Shown here in pieces: positions 10,060 to 22,417 of a stretch of 64,000 nt of DNA (within the stretch, counting starts at the first letter, position 1; each line of letters begins with the position of its first letter). The position numbers and the translations under genes are program-made. This DNA is from Periplaneta americana (Eukaryota > Arthropoda > Insecta > Blattodea > Blattidae): contig NC_091119.1 of assembly GCF_040183065.1 (NCBI RefSeq), forward strand, positions 66,714,892 through 66,778,891, given 5' to 3'. The notes beneath the pieces are model-generated. The model had not been told where the DNA came from and made no database searches. It saw nothing but the letters and a program-made list of their open reading frames with translations.

Positions 10060-13000
10060 CAATATATCTGCCTATCTAATGACCCACATATCTAACCCTT
10101 CTTCCTACCCGAATAATTGACTGGCTGCACTGAACAACTTACTGTCTATTGCCTACCCATCTTTCAGTATAACTGTCTACACTTAGTATATCTGCCTACT
10201 CATCTATCAGTATAACTGTCTACCCATCTATTAGTATAAACTGCCTATACATCTATTAATATATCTGTATCTAACTGCCTACCCATCTCTCAGTATATCT
10301 GTCTACTCATCTATCAGTATAACTGCCTACCCCTCTATTAGTATATCTGCCTACTTATCTATTAGTATAACTGTCTACCCATCTATTAGTGTAACTGCCT
10401 ATACATCTATCAATATATATCTGTCTATAACTGCCTACCCATCTCTCAGTTTATCTGTCTACCCATCTTTCAGTATAACTGTCTACACATTTGTTAGTAT
10501 ATCTGCCTACTCATCTATCAGTATAACTGCCTACCCCTCTATTAGTATATCTGCCTACTCATCTATCAGTATAACTGCCTACCCCTCTATTAGTATATCT
10601 GCCTACTCATCTATCAGTATAACTGCCTACCCCTCTATTAGTATATCTGCCTACTCATCTATCAGTATAACTGCCTACCCCTCTATTAGTATATCTGTCT
10701 ACTCATCTATCAGTATAACTGCCTACCCCTCTATTAGTATATCTGTCTACTCATCTATCAGTATAACTGCCTACCCCTCTATTAGTATATCTGCCTACTC
10801 ATCTATCAGTATAACTGCCTACCCCTCTATTAGTATATCTGTCTACTCATCTATCAGTATAACTGCCTACCCCTCTATTAGTATATCTGCCTACTCATCT
10901 ATCAGTATAACTGCCTACCCCTCTATTAGTATATCTGCCTACTCATCTATCAGTATAACTGCCTACCCCTCTATTAGTATATCTGCCTACTCATCTATCA
11001 GTATAACTGCCTACCCCTCTATTAGTATATCTGCCTACTCATCTATCAGTATAACTGCCTACCCCTCTATTAGTATATCTGTCTACTCATCTATCAGTAT
11101 AACTGCCTACCCCTCTATTAGTATATCTGCCTACTCATCTATCAGTATAACTGCCTACCCCTCTATTAGTATATCTGTCTACTCATCTATCAGTATAACT
11201 GCCTACCCCTATATTAGTATATCTGTCTACTCATCTATTAGTATAACTGCCTACCCCTCTATTAGTATATCTGTCTACTCATCTATCAGTATAACTGCCT
11301 ACCCCTCTATTAGTATATCTGTCTACTCATCTATCAGTATAACTGCCTACCCCTCTATTAGTATATCTGTCTACTCATCTATCAGTATAACTGCCTACTC
11401 CTCTATTAGTATATCTGCCTACTCATCTATCAGTATAACTGCCTACCCCTCTATTAGTATATCTGCCTACTCATCTATTAGTATAACTGTCTACCCATCT
11501 ATTAGTGTAAATGCCTATACATCTATCAATATATATCTGTCTGTAACTGCCTACCCATCTCTCAGTTTATCTGTCTACCCATCTTTCAGTATAACTGTCT
11601 ACACATTTGTTAGTATATCTGCCTACTCATCTATCAGTATAACTGGCTACCCTCTATTAGTATATCTGTCTACTCATGTATCAGTGTAACTGCCTACCCC
11701 TCTATTAGTATATCTGTCTACTCATGTATCAGTGTAACTGCCTACCCCTCTATTAGTATATCTGCCCATTCATCTATCAGTATAACTGTCTACCCATCTA
11801 TTAGTGTAACTGCCTATACATCTATTAATATATCTGTCTATAACTGCCTACCCATCTCTCAGTATATCTGCCTCCCCATTCCTCAGTATATCTGTCAACC
11901 CATTTCTCAGTGTATGTGTCTTCCCATCTTTCAGTATAACTGTCTACACATTTGTTAGTATATCTGCCTACTCATATATCAATATAACTGCCTGCCCATC
12001 TCTTAGTATATCTGCCTCCCCATCCCTCAGTATATCTGTCAACCCATCTCTCAGTATATCTGTCTTCCCTCTTTCAGTATAACTGTCTACACATTTTTAG
12101 TATATCTGCCTACTCATCAATCAGTATAATTGCCTACCCATCTCTTAGTATATCTGCTTCCCCATCTCTCAGTATATCAGCCAACCCATCTATCATTATA
12201 TCTGTCTAACCATCTTTCAGTATAACTGTCTACACATTGGTTAGGATATGTGCCTACTCATATATCAATATAACTGCCTACCCACCTCTTAGTATATCTG
12301 CCTCCCCATCTCTCAGTATATCTGTCTTCCCATCTTTCAGTATAACTGTCTACACATTGGTTAGGATATGTGCCTACTCATATATCAATATAACTGCCTA
12401 CCCACCTCTTAGTATATCTGCCTCCCCATCTCTCAGTATATCTGTCTTCCCATCTTTCAGTATAACTGTCTACACATTTGTTAGGATATCTGCCTACTCA
12501 TATATCAATATAACTGCCTACCCACCTCTTAGTATATCTGCCTCCCCATCTCTCAGTATATCTGTCTTCCCATCTTTCAGTATAACTGTCTACACATTTG
12601 TTAGGATATCTGCCTACTCATATATCAATATAACTGCCTACCCATCTCTTAGTATATCTGCCTCACCATCTCTCAGTATATCTGTCAACCTTTCTCTCAG
12701 TATATCTGTCTACCCATCTTTCAGTATAACTGTCTACACATTTGTTAGTATATCTATCATTATAACTCCTACACATTTGCAAGTATATATCTTTATCCAA
12801 TCAGTATAACTCCCTACAAATCTATTAGTATACCTCCTACTTATCCATCAGTATAACAGTCTTCCTATTTATCAGTATAACTGCCTGTCCACCTACCAGT
12901 AAATTTGTGTACCCATCTTTCAGTATAACTCTATATCCATCTATAAGTATATCTGTCTACCCATTTAGCAGTATAACTGCCTACCCACCTATCAATATAT

Positions 13001-13370
13001 CTACGTACTCATCTATCAGTGTAACTGCTAACTCATCAATTAGCCTATCTGCCTACCCATCTATCATTGTATTGCTTAGCAATATATCTGCTGACCTATC
13101 CATCGGTATACCTACCCACCTATCAATATATTTGCCTACCCTATATAGGTATATCTACCCATCTCGATCTATCAGTATATCTACCTACCGACCTATCGAT
13201 ATATCTGCATATCTATGTATGAATATATGTGCCTATCATCTGTCAGCATGCGTACCTATCTGTCAATATACCTGTCCACCCATTTATCAATATATCTGCC
13301 TAACTATTTACCAATATACATACCTTTCCATCTGTTAGTATATTTTCCTATCTATCTACCTACCTCTTTA
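10060..13370. repeat. 3.3-kb minisatellite, 24-bp unit with 48- and 120-bp higher orders
   Basis: The basic unit is about CTGCCTACCCATCTATCAGT plus ATAT (24 bp). From about 10500 to 11460 two unit types alternate, giving an almost perfect 48-bp period. At 12241, 12361, 12481 and 12601 blocks of exactly 120 bp (five units) repeat. Outer units (before 10300 and after 12750) are the most diverged, as expected when new copies arise in the middle. Because 24 is divisible by three, long open frames arise by chance; these are not genes. Confidence 0.97.
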
Positions 13371-14164
13371 TAATTCTATTATCTGTCTGGGCTTATATAT
13401 GTATGCGTATATGTCATTCTACTCTGGCTCACTTTTACTTGTGACAAATGGCTACATGATAGTAACCTGGCGGAGTGAGATCGACATCACATCAGGTCTC
13501 CAGCTCTAAATTTCTCTACGTTAATTTAAAGTGATTTATCCATTGTTTCTCCGAGAAATATTTTGGAAATTATTATTAGTAATTTTCAGTAATTGAAAAT
13601 TAAGTGATAAAAGCATCAGTGAAACAATGTTGGTGTAAAAATAGTAGGAATGATCGACTCGCAAATAGTCTGTTCCTCAATTCCTTTACAAAATACAAAT
13701 CTCATAGGACCCGTCAGAGAATCAAATACTGATCTCCTTTGCTGTTGAGTTATCAGCTCATTAAGGTACAGCTGAACTTGAAACGCTTCTATCATTCAGT
13801 AATGACATGTTTCGTCTTTCAGAAGAATTTCAAAACACTCTGATACATCACACCTGCAATGATCTTATACTCCAATACTGCAAGCAATGAAGAATAATGG
13901 GCTATTGTCTATAATTTATATTTTATCCTTGACATTTCTGTCGAATGGACAGACCACGTGAACAGCTAGATATTAAATATAAGCAATAACCGGTTCGACA
14001 CCCGAATCTACGACATTAGTCTCGCTAAATATGTTTCCTTGCTGTCATTTACTTTAACGATTACATGAGCCTATCATCTAATTATAAGATCAGATTTCTA
14101 AGACAGTAGTTTTTCCTTAGATTAATCCTAATCTATGTGTACGATATTAGTAGTTAATTCTTTA
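13371..14164. other. No recognised gene
   Basis: Unique-looking AT-rich sequence. No ORF, inverted repeat or transposon motif stands out. Confidence 0.4.
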
Positions 14165-14325
14165 TTTAACACTTATTTTCCAGTTAAACGGGAAAATCTC
14201 GGGAAAAACCCAACTGCGACCTTGTATCCCACAAACATTAACTACTGAGTTCGCAATGAAATATTACAAGCCTGACTGGGACTCGAACCTGGATTACCTG
14301 CGTGTTAGAATGGTAGTTAGCTACA
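14165..14325 (-). mobile_element. tRNA-derived SINE fragment
   Basis: On the minus strand a pol III box-B-like GGTTCGAGTCCCAG (near 14277-14290) is followed by a GGTTTTTCCCGAGATTTTCC motif and GTTAAATAA-type 3' sequence common to other SINEs in the window. It is a partial copy; the limits are approximate. Confidence 0.65.
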
Positions 14326-14908
14326 TTGAAGAAGTAACCTCGGTGTACGAAATTTCGCCTTACTGACGTTAAGGTGCCTGTAACAAGATATGCATTTGTG
14401 ATCATTTCAGAAGGGTTCACGTGAAAATAGAGAGCATCTTCAGAATTTTAGGCCTATATTAAATAGCAATCCAGATCTGCCCATAAAATAAATCTCTCCA
14501 TACTTCTTCAAATCCGGCTTCTAACGCGCCAAGGGGATGTAATGAGACATATAAACCGGAAATAAAAAAATAGGAATCCGCCATGGCTGAAATGAGGTGT
14601 CCTTTTAAAAGGACAGTGGGCAAATTGGGTGCTATTTTAAGGTAATTTTTTCTGAGTTTGATTAAAATGTATTTATGAGAGTTTACGATATATTTAAGTT
14701 TTTGTATATTTTACTGTTCCTAAAATAGTGCACTGTTACAAAATGCAATGTGAAACGTATAACTGACTGTTCTCAAATGTATAACATATAAACAACATTT
14801 AACATGGTATATTTTGGTAAAGAGAAAATATTAATTGCAATATACATTAATTAATTTTACAAAAGAAAACACGAATACTACATCTTGCATTGGCACAGTT
14901 TGCTTTAC

Positions 14909-15830
14909 TTACTCACAAATGACTTTTAAGGAACCCGCAGGTTCATTGCCACCCTCACATAAGCCCGCCATCAGTCCCTATCCTGTGCAAGTTTAATCCA
15001 GTCTCTATCATCATATCCCACTTCCCTCAAATCCATTTTAATATTATCCTCCCATCTACGTCTCGTCCTCCCCAAAGGTCTTTTTCCCTCCGGTCTCCCA
15101 ACTAACACTCTATATGCATTTCTGGATTCGCCCATAAGTGCTACATGCCCTGCCCATCTCAAAAGTCTGGATTTAATGTTCCTAATTGTGTCAGGTGAAG
15201 AATACAATGCGTGCAGTTCTGTGTAGTGTAACTTTCTCCATTCTCATGTAACTTCATCCTTTTTAGCCCCAAATATTTTCCTAAGAGCCTTATTCTCAAA
15301 CATAATTAATCTCTGTTTCTCTCTCAAAGTAGAGTCCAAGTTTCACAACCGTACAGAACAACCATTAATATAACTGTTTTATAAATTCCAACTTTCAGAC
15401 TTTTTGACAGCAGACTAGATGACAAAAGCTTCCCAACCGAATAATAACACGCATTTCCCATATTTATTCTGCGTTTAATTTCCTCCAAAGTGTCATTTGT
15501 ATCTGTTACTGCTGCTCCAAGATATTTGAATTTATCCACCTCTTCGAAGAATAAATCTCCAATTTTTATATTTTCATTTCGTACAATATTGTGGTCATGA
15601 GACATATTCATATACTTTGTCTTTTTGGGATTTACTTCCAAACCTATCGCTTTACTTGCTTCCAGTAAAATTTCCGTTTTCCCTAATCGTTTGTGGATTT
15701 TCTCATAACATACTCGCGTCATTCGCATAGACAAGCAGCTGATGTAACCCGTTCAATTCCAAACCCTGTCTGTTATCCTGAACTTCCCTAATGGCATATT
15801 CTAGAGCGAAGTTAAAAATTAAAGGTGACA
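14909..15830 (-). mobile_element. 5'-truncated RTE-like LINE with 14-bp flanking duplication
   Basis: Minus-strand pieces match the copy at 51641: LLEASKAIGLEVNPKKTKYM, FKYLGAAVTDTND, YGCETWTL, and GRPEGKRPLGRTRRRWEDNI. The same ACAGTTTGCTTTAC occurs at 14895-14908 and 15828-15841, flanking the fragment exactly and serving as target-site duplication (one end overlaps LINE sequence by a few bases). Frameshifts separate the two main open pieces. The 3' end carries a TTAC-rich tail. Confidence 0.88.
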
Positions 15831-15841
15831 GTTTGCTTTAC

Positions 15842-16743
15842 AATCAATAATTTACTTTGTATGGTAGATAGAAAAACACATAACATGTAGGGCAACCGAA
15901 ACTTCGGTATGTTATTGAAGTCTTCTTCCGACAAATCCTGCATGGTGCTTGTTTGACCTGAGATGTTATCAAATGATCGGTGCGATCATAGCTTGAATCT
16001 GCATGTTCGAAAGATGATGGTCGTCTTCTCTTCCTACTGTCCACTGGAGAAAGATTATTTTGGAACAGAACTCATCTCAGTCCAGTCTACATAGTCTATT
16101 TCTATGTCACCATTTTTTCAAGCATGTTTTTTTTTCGTAACAATTCACAGGTAATATCCTAACCAATGTTATATTCTTTGCCGTTGTACCTTCAATGCCG
16201 TTTATTCCAACTTCAGCACTAAACATTCCTTAGTTACCTTCTTCGTCATTTATTTCAGCTTCAGCACGAAGCTTTGATCCGGGTAAATAGTGATATTTAC
16301 TTATATCTTCTTCACCTGAATCTTCATCTGCGGCAGCATCATCTTCCAGAGGAAGCGGGAATATCGTAACAGCTATTCAATTTATATCAACCATCTCATT
16401 ATCATTCTCCGTCAATGTCACAATTTCGTGGACAGTAAAATAACTGAAACAATACTACGTACACTGACTCACAAAACTTGTGTCCTATGAAATAACGTGG
16501 AAGTGAACTCTCTGAGACATTATGTTGGCAGTATGCCTATATACCCTACGCCACATGTCGTCCTGGGGAGGGAGGTATTCAAACTCTGAGTTCCAGGTAT
16601 ATACCGAGCTAATCGAACTAAAAATAAACTTTTAGAGCAATAACGGTATAATGTAACCTACAGAAATAAAAACATTGAGTCCATTTTGTTTAAATCATGT
16701 TGTTTATTTCTCTTGAGAAATATAGAACATTCTAGGAGTTCTC
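15842..16743. other. No recognised gene
   Basis: A 66-codon minus-strand ORF near 15844-16044 contains a CxxC-like CRICRKK segment, but I recognise no family. The rest is non-coding in appearance. Confidence 0.35.
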
Positions 16744-16892
16744 TCGCAGGAGTTATTTTACATGCCAGTAAACCTACTGACATGAGCCTGTCGCACTTAA
16801 GCACACTTAAATGTCATCGATCTGGGCCGGGATCGAACCCGCAACCTCGAGCACAGAAGGCCAGCGCTATACCGACTATGCAGGCCGACTAT
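16744..16892 (-). mobile_element. tRNA-derived SINE fragment
   Basis: Shares the run ACATGCCAGTAAACCTACTG, the block GGGCCGGGATCGAACCCGCA (a minus-strand box B) and AAGGCCAGCGCTATACC with the copy at 22565-22787. The tRNA-like head is at the right, so it reads on the minus strand. Confidence 0.8.
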
Positions 16893-17479
16893 ATTCGTAA
16901 ATGTCAGGAGGAGTACGACAGAAATATATCAACCGATTACAGTTTCTAAAGAAGGTCAGTCGACTAAACTTGCCCGTAAACTGAAATCGCAGACGCGTGT
17001 TTACATGATCTACGAGATTTCAACGCGAAAAATTTTTAAGTAACCCTAGACTCTAAGCCTATTAGGAACTAAAATTTTACATTCTTTTATGGTGATTAAC
17101 AGTACACAGTCCTAAGTCTGTAAAAGTGGGAAGGAAAATTTTTTGTGCTTTTAATACGTTCCGCGATGCGTTTAAGAAGTATTTCCAGTGGTATTTTGTT
17201 CCGATTTTGATAGAAAAAAAAATACAATATTTGGTGCACTTCCAATGTTCTCCGATGATTCGAACATTGGAAACCAGCATGTATTTTAAATTATTTTTCA
17301 TCTTAGACCTGGATAGTGGGATGAAATGCTTCTAGACTACCTTTTCCAAGTGATACACAGAATTTAAGTGTAATGTTGACTTTATAGGCCTATTGGCGGA
17401 ATATCTAATTGTCCTGAATTTTGGAATGGTTATATTAAAATTATAATTGTTCAACTTTAGCAATAACAACAAATTAGTA

Positions 17480-17730
17480 CAACCCTAGATCACATATTCA
17501 TATATATCCTATTGCTCGGCCTTATAAGCTTTGACAGTAACACCTTTTGTCAGGTTTACTATACTGCCATCTAGTTGTTACATAAGGAGTCACGTCATAA
17601 CTCCCATTTGAATTGCATTAGCGACTGTACTGCCATCTCGTGTTCATTTATGGTGGACGTGTGGCGATACTGGCGGTTGTTCTCTTCAAAGTGCTACCGA
17701 TTTTAACATAGGCATATATGTGATCTGGGG
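17480..17730. mobile_element. 251-bp MITE with AGATCACATAT inverted ends
   Basis: CCCTAGATCACATAT near the left end is mirrored by ATATGTGATCTGGGG at the right end. TA flanks both sides (17478-17479 and 17731-17732). Inside, TACTGCCATCT occurs twice as a direct repeat. There is no coding capacity. Confidence 0.65.
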
Positions 17731-17769
17731 TAGGCCTACAACATAGCCACGTAAAACATGTGCAACTCA

Positions 17770-18345
17770 TTCATTCAGTGTTCTGTCCAAGGGCAGATAT
17801 TTCACTGCAAACCCAGCTTTCTGCAATCTTTCCTATTTTCTGTCTTTATTTTCTTTTCCTCATATGATTCATATATCTTAATGTCGTCTATGATCTGATA
17901 TCTTCTTCTACTCCGAACTCTTCTCCCGTTCTTTCCAGTGCATCTTTCAGTAGGCAGGTTCTTCTCAGCCAGTGACTCAACCAATTCCTTTTCCTCTTCT
18001 TGATCAATTTCAGTATCATTCTTTCTTCACTAACTCTTTTCAACACAGATTCATTTCTTACTCTCTCTCTGTCCACTTCACACGTTCCATTCTTGTCCAT
18101 ATCCATATTTAAAATGCTTCTATTCCCTTCTCATCACTTCGTCGTAATATCCATGTTTCTGTCCCATACAATGCCACACTTCATACAAAGCACTTCACCA
18201 GTCCCTTCCTTAGTTGCTTTTCCAGAGATCCGCAGAAGATGCTCCTTTTTATACTAAGCTTCCTTGGACATTGCTATCCTCCTTTTGACTTCCTGGCAGC
18301 AGCTCATGTTACTGCTTATGGTACACCCAAGTATGTGCAACTGTA
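17770..18345 (-). mobile_element. LINE 3' fragment (family shared with 32527)
   Basis: The minus strand encodes RVRNESVLKRVSEERMILKL and WLSHWLRRTCLLKDALE, a charged C-terminal segment found in arthropod non-LTR elements. It is then shifted into a RRRYQIIDDIKIYESYEE reading. The copy at 32527-33418 matches it closely. It is 5'-truncated with at least one frameshift. Confidence 0.75.
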
Positions 18346-18832
18346 TTAAAAAAAATAATGATTTAGTGTTTATTTTCCCATTAGGCTACTGCCAGTCCAG
18401 AAATATTTCTAACGACCTACGCATTTTAGTCATGTTACTCGTGATTCGCTAATGATTCATCCGTGTAACCAGTCGTCGGTGGTGTTGCGGTTACCTCGCT
18501 GGCTGTTGGATCCGAAAATCTTGCTTAGCATGGATTTCCCCGAGATGGAAGTAAAGTTGTGGATATAGATTTTTGTCACGAAGAACTTTTCTGATAGAGG
18601 ACGCCAGGAAAAATTTGTCTGTCATTTCCCGCCCATACAGAGTTTGGACACTGAAGTAATCTCTCCAGTTGAAGACGTAGTTAAAGAAAATACTGCTATT
18701 ATTAATATTCCCATAGGTCCATTGAATATGATATTACCATACATTTCATTTCCTGCATCTATCTCTTCGAACTACAGCCGCTGTAGGTTCAGCAAACAAG
18801 CATGTAATACAATAGGTTCAGGCCCACTTGCC

Positions 18833-18849
18833 TTGACCAAGGCCAAGGT
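18833..18849 (+). promoter_or_regulatory. Shared upstream block of copy B, FTZ-F1-like site
   Basis: TTGACCAAGGCCAAGGT is identical to the block upstream of copy C and lies 112 bp before the TATA box. It contains CCAAGGCCA (18837-18845), which fits the published FTZ-F1 consensus YCAAGGYCR. The neighbouring promoter sequence is otherwise different between B and C, so conservation of this block is notable. Function is inferred. Confidence 0.65.
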
Positions 18850-18944
18850 AGATGGGAACCAGTATTTGTCAATACGTTTACCATTCCTATAACCATATTT
18901 ATTACGTCAAAGGTTGTTACCTTGTATTACGCTGCCGATCGGCC

Positions 18945-18981
18945 TATATAAAGCCACAGCAGCTCATGTAACAGCATTAGT
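18945..18981 (+). promoter_or_regulatory. TATA box and initiator of copy B
   Basis: TATATAAAG starts at 18945. An initiator-like TTAGTC has its A at 18979, 34 bp downstream, matching the geometry in copy C. The inferred 5' UTR is about 33 bases before the ATG at 19012. Confidence 0.75.
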
Positions 18982-19011
18982 CTCTCACAGTTAGACAAAT
19001 CTACAACAATC

Positions 19012-21123
19012 ATGTACAAGCTGGTAAGTTACCACTTATACCTGCACTTTCAGAGTTTGTACGTTCAATTCCATAATTCTCGCTTGGAGAAATTTCTCAC
19101 CCACGTTGTATTTCAACGCTGAATAATTAACAACTTTCAGTATTTTATTTAACGACTTTTTCAAGTGCGAAGGTTATTTACTCGGAATTCAAAAATTCAA
19201 CGTGGATGAGAAATGCTCACAAATTTTTTCTGGAATCCTCTATCAGAATCAGAATTTTTGCAAGTGCTGTACATATATCACAGCTTTATTTCCCTTCTTG
19301 AGGAAGAAATGCTGAGGAGTTTGCCCTTTTAAATCCCTTTCGTACGATACGGTCTTAGCTACAAAGCCTGGAACCAAACGGATAGCATTGTAACGCCTAG
19401 TTCTCGTTTATCAAGAGCAAGTAAGTTCAATATAACTGTAGTGAATTCTAATCTTATTACTACTCTTCTCTGGGACTACCATATTGCTTCCCTGCCAGAG
19501 TTGAGCTCGAGCGTGAGTTCAATTCCCACTTGGGCTGATCTGGTTTTTCCGAGGTTTTCTCAAACCGGAAGGCGAATGTCAGGTAATCTATGGTGAATCC
19601 TCGGCCTCATGTCGTCAATCTCAAGGACGACGCTAAATAACTTAGAAGTTGATATAGCGTCGTTTAATAACGAAGTAAAATTAAAAAAAAAACGCTACCA
19701 TATTTTTTTTAATTTCACGTATTGTTTTTTTTCATTAAAGGTTTCAGCCGTCTACCGTTGTTGAATAACGGTTAGCACGTCAGACCGTGAAACAAGTAGG
19801 CCCGAGTTCAAATTCTGGTTGGTTTTTTTCCGGGGTTTTCCATCAATCAATTGAAGCAGAATTGCTGGGTAACTTTCGCCGTTAGACATCGGACTCATTT
19901 CGCCATCAGTAATTCACATATCATCATCATCATCCATAACCCGGGTTAAGTTCATGGTGCGGCGTGCTGTACTTGTAATTACAAGAGCGCACCCGTTCGG
20001 CTACTCAATCATTCACAGAATAGAAGTGCAAGCCTTCGGGTCCCTCCTTCGTTCAAGAGAAAAAAAAAAAAGAGTTTCAGCCAAGCGAGTTGCAAATAAA
20101 ATTATAGATGCAGTAGAAGTATAAAATACAAATATTTGAAATAACTGTAGTGTTCTCGCTTGTTGCAAAAGTGGTAGCGTTTCTACCTGCAAAAATAACA
20201 GGCACAGCTTCAACTCCTAACAGGGAAGTGATTAATCTTTCTCCCACACGGATTAAGTAAGGTCGCCTTGTCTTCTACAGTATATGTTACGTGTTGTTCT
20301 AAAATAAAAGTCCGCACTATGGTGACCACATGAATTGGAACTTGAATTCTAGATGAGACCTGACATTGGTTCATAAATTTCATAGGAATAAGGATGAACG
20401 GAGTCGAAGGGCTCAGTCTATGAAATTGAAAGCTGGTAATGATAGTGATAATACATGGTGAGAAAGTTGTTCTACATTGAATAACCCACTCGAAAGTCTG
20501 TTGAGGATTAATATGATGATAAAACAATCAAAATTGAAATGAAGTGGCATGTAAAGTCGAAATATTCAGGAAAAAAATTAATCACATCAGTTCTTTCCGT
20601 ATGAAAGCACATATTGAGAAGTCATCAGACAACCGAAGCAGGGCTGAATGGTTTAGGGTATCTTAACATTCAATGACACTTCCATTTACGGTCTTCAAAA
20701 GTGTGAACGACTACATTAATTTTAGTTTCTCTAGTGTAAACTATGCCAACTGCAGAAAGGAAATATTCTGTTAATTAAGAAATTTGAGAGAAAATTAGAA
20801 AAATTAATACTGAAAGTGAGATTTTATTCCCTAGTGACTAATCATAATTTCAAAAAATATTTCCAGAACAATAGACATTTCCTCCGATCTTAAAGAACGA
20901 AATATCCTGTCGATGTTTTACGTACCGTATTTGTAAATTTGGCGACATATACCTCAACAGCATTGTTATACTTTGTTTGCAGATTCTCCTCGTCCTGGCC
21001 CTCATCGCCGTGGCTGCCGCCCAGTACCCCTACTATGCCGGATACTACGGCACTGGATACTACGGCGCCTACGCCCACCCTTATGCCTACTCTGGTCTGG
21101 GCTATGGAATCTATGGACGTTAA
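19012..21123 (+). CDS. Tyr/Gly-rich secreted mini-peptide, copy B (spliced)
   Basis: Exons: 19012-19023 (ATG TAC AAG CTG, then GTAAGT) and 20983-21123 (after TTTGTTTGCAG), joined in phase 0; a donor at 21134 leads to a 3' UTR exon. The predicted 50-residue protein begins MYKL, has a hydrophobic signal segment to about residue 17, and a mature part beginning QYPYYAGYYG and ending GIYGR with 12 Tyr among 33 residues. Secretion follows from the signal peptide; similarity to neuropeptide-like precursor 4 or small cuticle peptides is by composition only. The 1.96-kb intron holds three SINEs. Exon 2 differs from copy A at five bases, all synonymous. The TATA/initiator pair and FTZ-F1-like block support a live gene. 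Confidence 0.92.
19138..19335 (-). mobile_element. SINE-like repeat within intron 1 of copy B
   Basis: TATTTTATTTAACGAC at the left is the reverse of the GTCGTTAAATAA 3' end shared by several SINEs here. The interior, including AGCTTTATTTCC near the right end, matches 51338-51540. An internal inverted repeat around GAGAAATT...CAACGTGG lies across its left edge. Limits are approximate. Confidence 0.55.
19485..19690 (+). mobile_element. SINE copy within intron 1 of copy B
   Basis: GTGAGTTCAATTCCCACTTG acts as a degenerate box B. It is followed by GGTTTTTCCGAGGTTTTCTC, AGGCGAATGTCAGGTAATCT and an ACGCTAAATAACTT...GATATAGCGTCGTTTAATAAC 3' end plus A-rich tail. The copy at 54790-55045 matches throughout. 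Confidence 0.8.
19741..20082 (+). mobile_element. tRNA-derived SINE with 9-bp duplication in intron 1 of copy B
   Basis: GTTTCAGCC occurs at 19741-19749 and 20074-20082, flanking the insert. The head contains AATAACGGTTAGCACGTC (box A region) and GAGTTCAAATTCTGG (box B). The body matches the SINE at 33021-33379 (TTGAAGCAGAATTGCTGGGT, CGGCTACTCAATCATTCACA). It ends in a poly(A) run. Confidence 0.9.
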
Positions 21124-21526
21124 ATTATCATACGTAAGTAATAAAAAAACTGATTCTTACTTGTAACATTTGTACATCAATAGACCTATATTATTGTTTT
21201 TGTTATTAGTTATTGTATTAGTTTAAGTACTTTTGTATATCTAAAAACTACAACGAATATAGAATACACAAGTTCTCGAACTTATTGCATTAAACGTTAG
21301 GCGATACTGTTTATAGGACATAAATTTTCTTATGACATTGCAAGTATTCATTAAAGAGATGTTCATATTGGTAGGATGTCAAATATGATATCCAATTATT
21401 GCACTGTTGGCCTACTCTTTCGTAATATATTAGGATTGAGTGGATTTTTGTTCTACGTTCCACATATTTCTTACTCTACCACTATCTACGGGTACGTAAA
21501 CCGTATGAATGTAGAACTACTACCAC

Positions 21527-21597
<71 letters not shown>
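21527..21597. repeat. (TTA)n microsatellite in intron 2 of copy B
   Basis: About 23 uninterrupted ATT repeats. The poly-Leu and poly-Asn frames across it are artefacts of the repeat. Confidence 0.97.
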
Positions 21598-21598
<1 letters not shown>

Positions 21599-21861
21599 AC
21601 CCTCCTATACGGCCAAAGTGGTAACGATTCCAGTCACAAATCAAAGAACTCTGGCTCGATTTTAGAAAGAGAGACGTATATTTACACCTCCCCCTCACAG
21701 CATCCAGTTTTTTGCCTTTCCTTGCGAATGTTAAAAGTATCGTCCGAAGTAATAGTTTTGAGTCTTTGTGGATGTCTAGTGCTGCATCAGAATCGTCACC
21801 AGAGTGAGGAAGGGATAAGCCAAATGGCCCAATTCTTGAAATAGGTGATTGCGATGGTGAT

Positions 21862-21955
21862 GATGGCCTTCATGATGATGATGATGATGATGATGACGAC
21901 GACGACGATAACGATGATAATAATAATAATCATCATCATAATCATCATCAATTTA
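21862..21955. repeat. GAT/GAC and AAT/ATC trinucleotide-rich tract
   Basis: A run of GATGATGAT passes into GACGACGAC and then AATAATAATCATCAT. It is low complexity inside intron 2 of copy B. Confidence 0.9.
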
Positions 21956-22002
21956 TATTATCATTATGATGTAAATTCTATTTATATTTATTTTTGTTTC
22001 AG

Positions 22003-22115
22003 GATGTACAGCCTGTCCCCAGTTCCTAACGACATGACTTCGATAAATTATTGGCCTATGTGTTTTTTTTAAATTGGCATGTATATTCCGAAATAAATAT
22101 TCCTGACATGTTTCA
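22003..22115 (+). other. 3' UTR exon and polyadenylation signal of copy B
   Basis: The acceptor TTTTTGTTTCAG ends at 22002 and AATAAA lies at 22092-22097. The intron from the donor at 21134 is 869 bp, swollen by trinucleotide repeats. The cleavage site is assumed 10-25 bases after the signal. Confidence 0.65.
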
Positions 22116-22184
22116 AATTGCTCCTATGAATTCTTTACTGAAACCCATCCCACATTCCTGATGCACAATTACATTACATACATA

Positions 22185-22395
22185 CACTACCGGTCAAAAG
22201 TTTTCAATCACCTATCACAGCTATGGATTTGTGGTTAAAACATGGATTTCATTTTGAATATTCTACCATATCATAATGTTAGAGAGAAAAAAATATTCAT
22301 TTTGTTGGTCTATTTAGTTTTTCCGGTGTGTTTTTACATTGAAATAAAGTATATTGTTGTTTTCATAGCTGATCGAAAACTTTTGACCGGTAGTG
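22185..22395. mobile_element. Tc1-type MITE, 211 bp
   Basis: CACTACCGGTCAAAAGTTTT is inverted at the other end (AAAACTTTTGACCGGTAGTG), and TA flanks both sides. ACCGGTCAAAAGT-type ends are well known in Tc1-like elements. No transposase is present. Confidence 0.92.
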
Positions 22396-22417
22396 TATAT
22401 AACATTATATACATACA

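Noticed and set aside
12237-13338. Two long ORFs (190 and 143 codons) as proteins
   Set aside because: They exist only because the minisatellite unit is a multiple of three; no start context, splice signals or domain.
10060-13370. CRISPR-like regular array
   Set aside because: The repeats are head-to-tail without distinct spacers, the units diverge gradually, and the context is an animal nuclear genome.
21376-21698. Poly-Leu and poly-Asn proteins
   Set aside because: They are translations of the (TTA)n microsatellite inside intron 2 of copy B.
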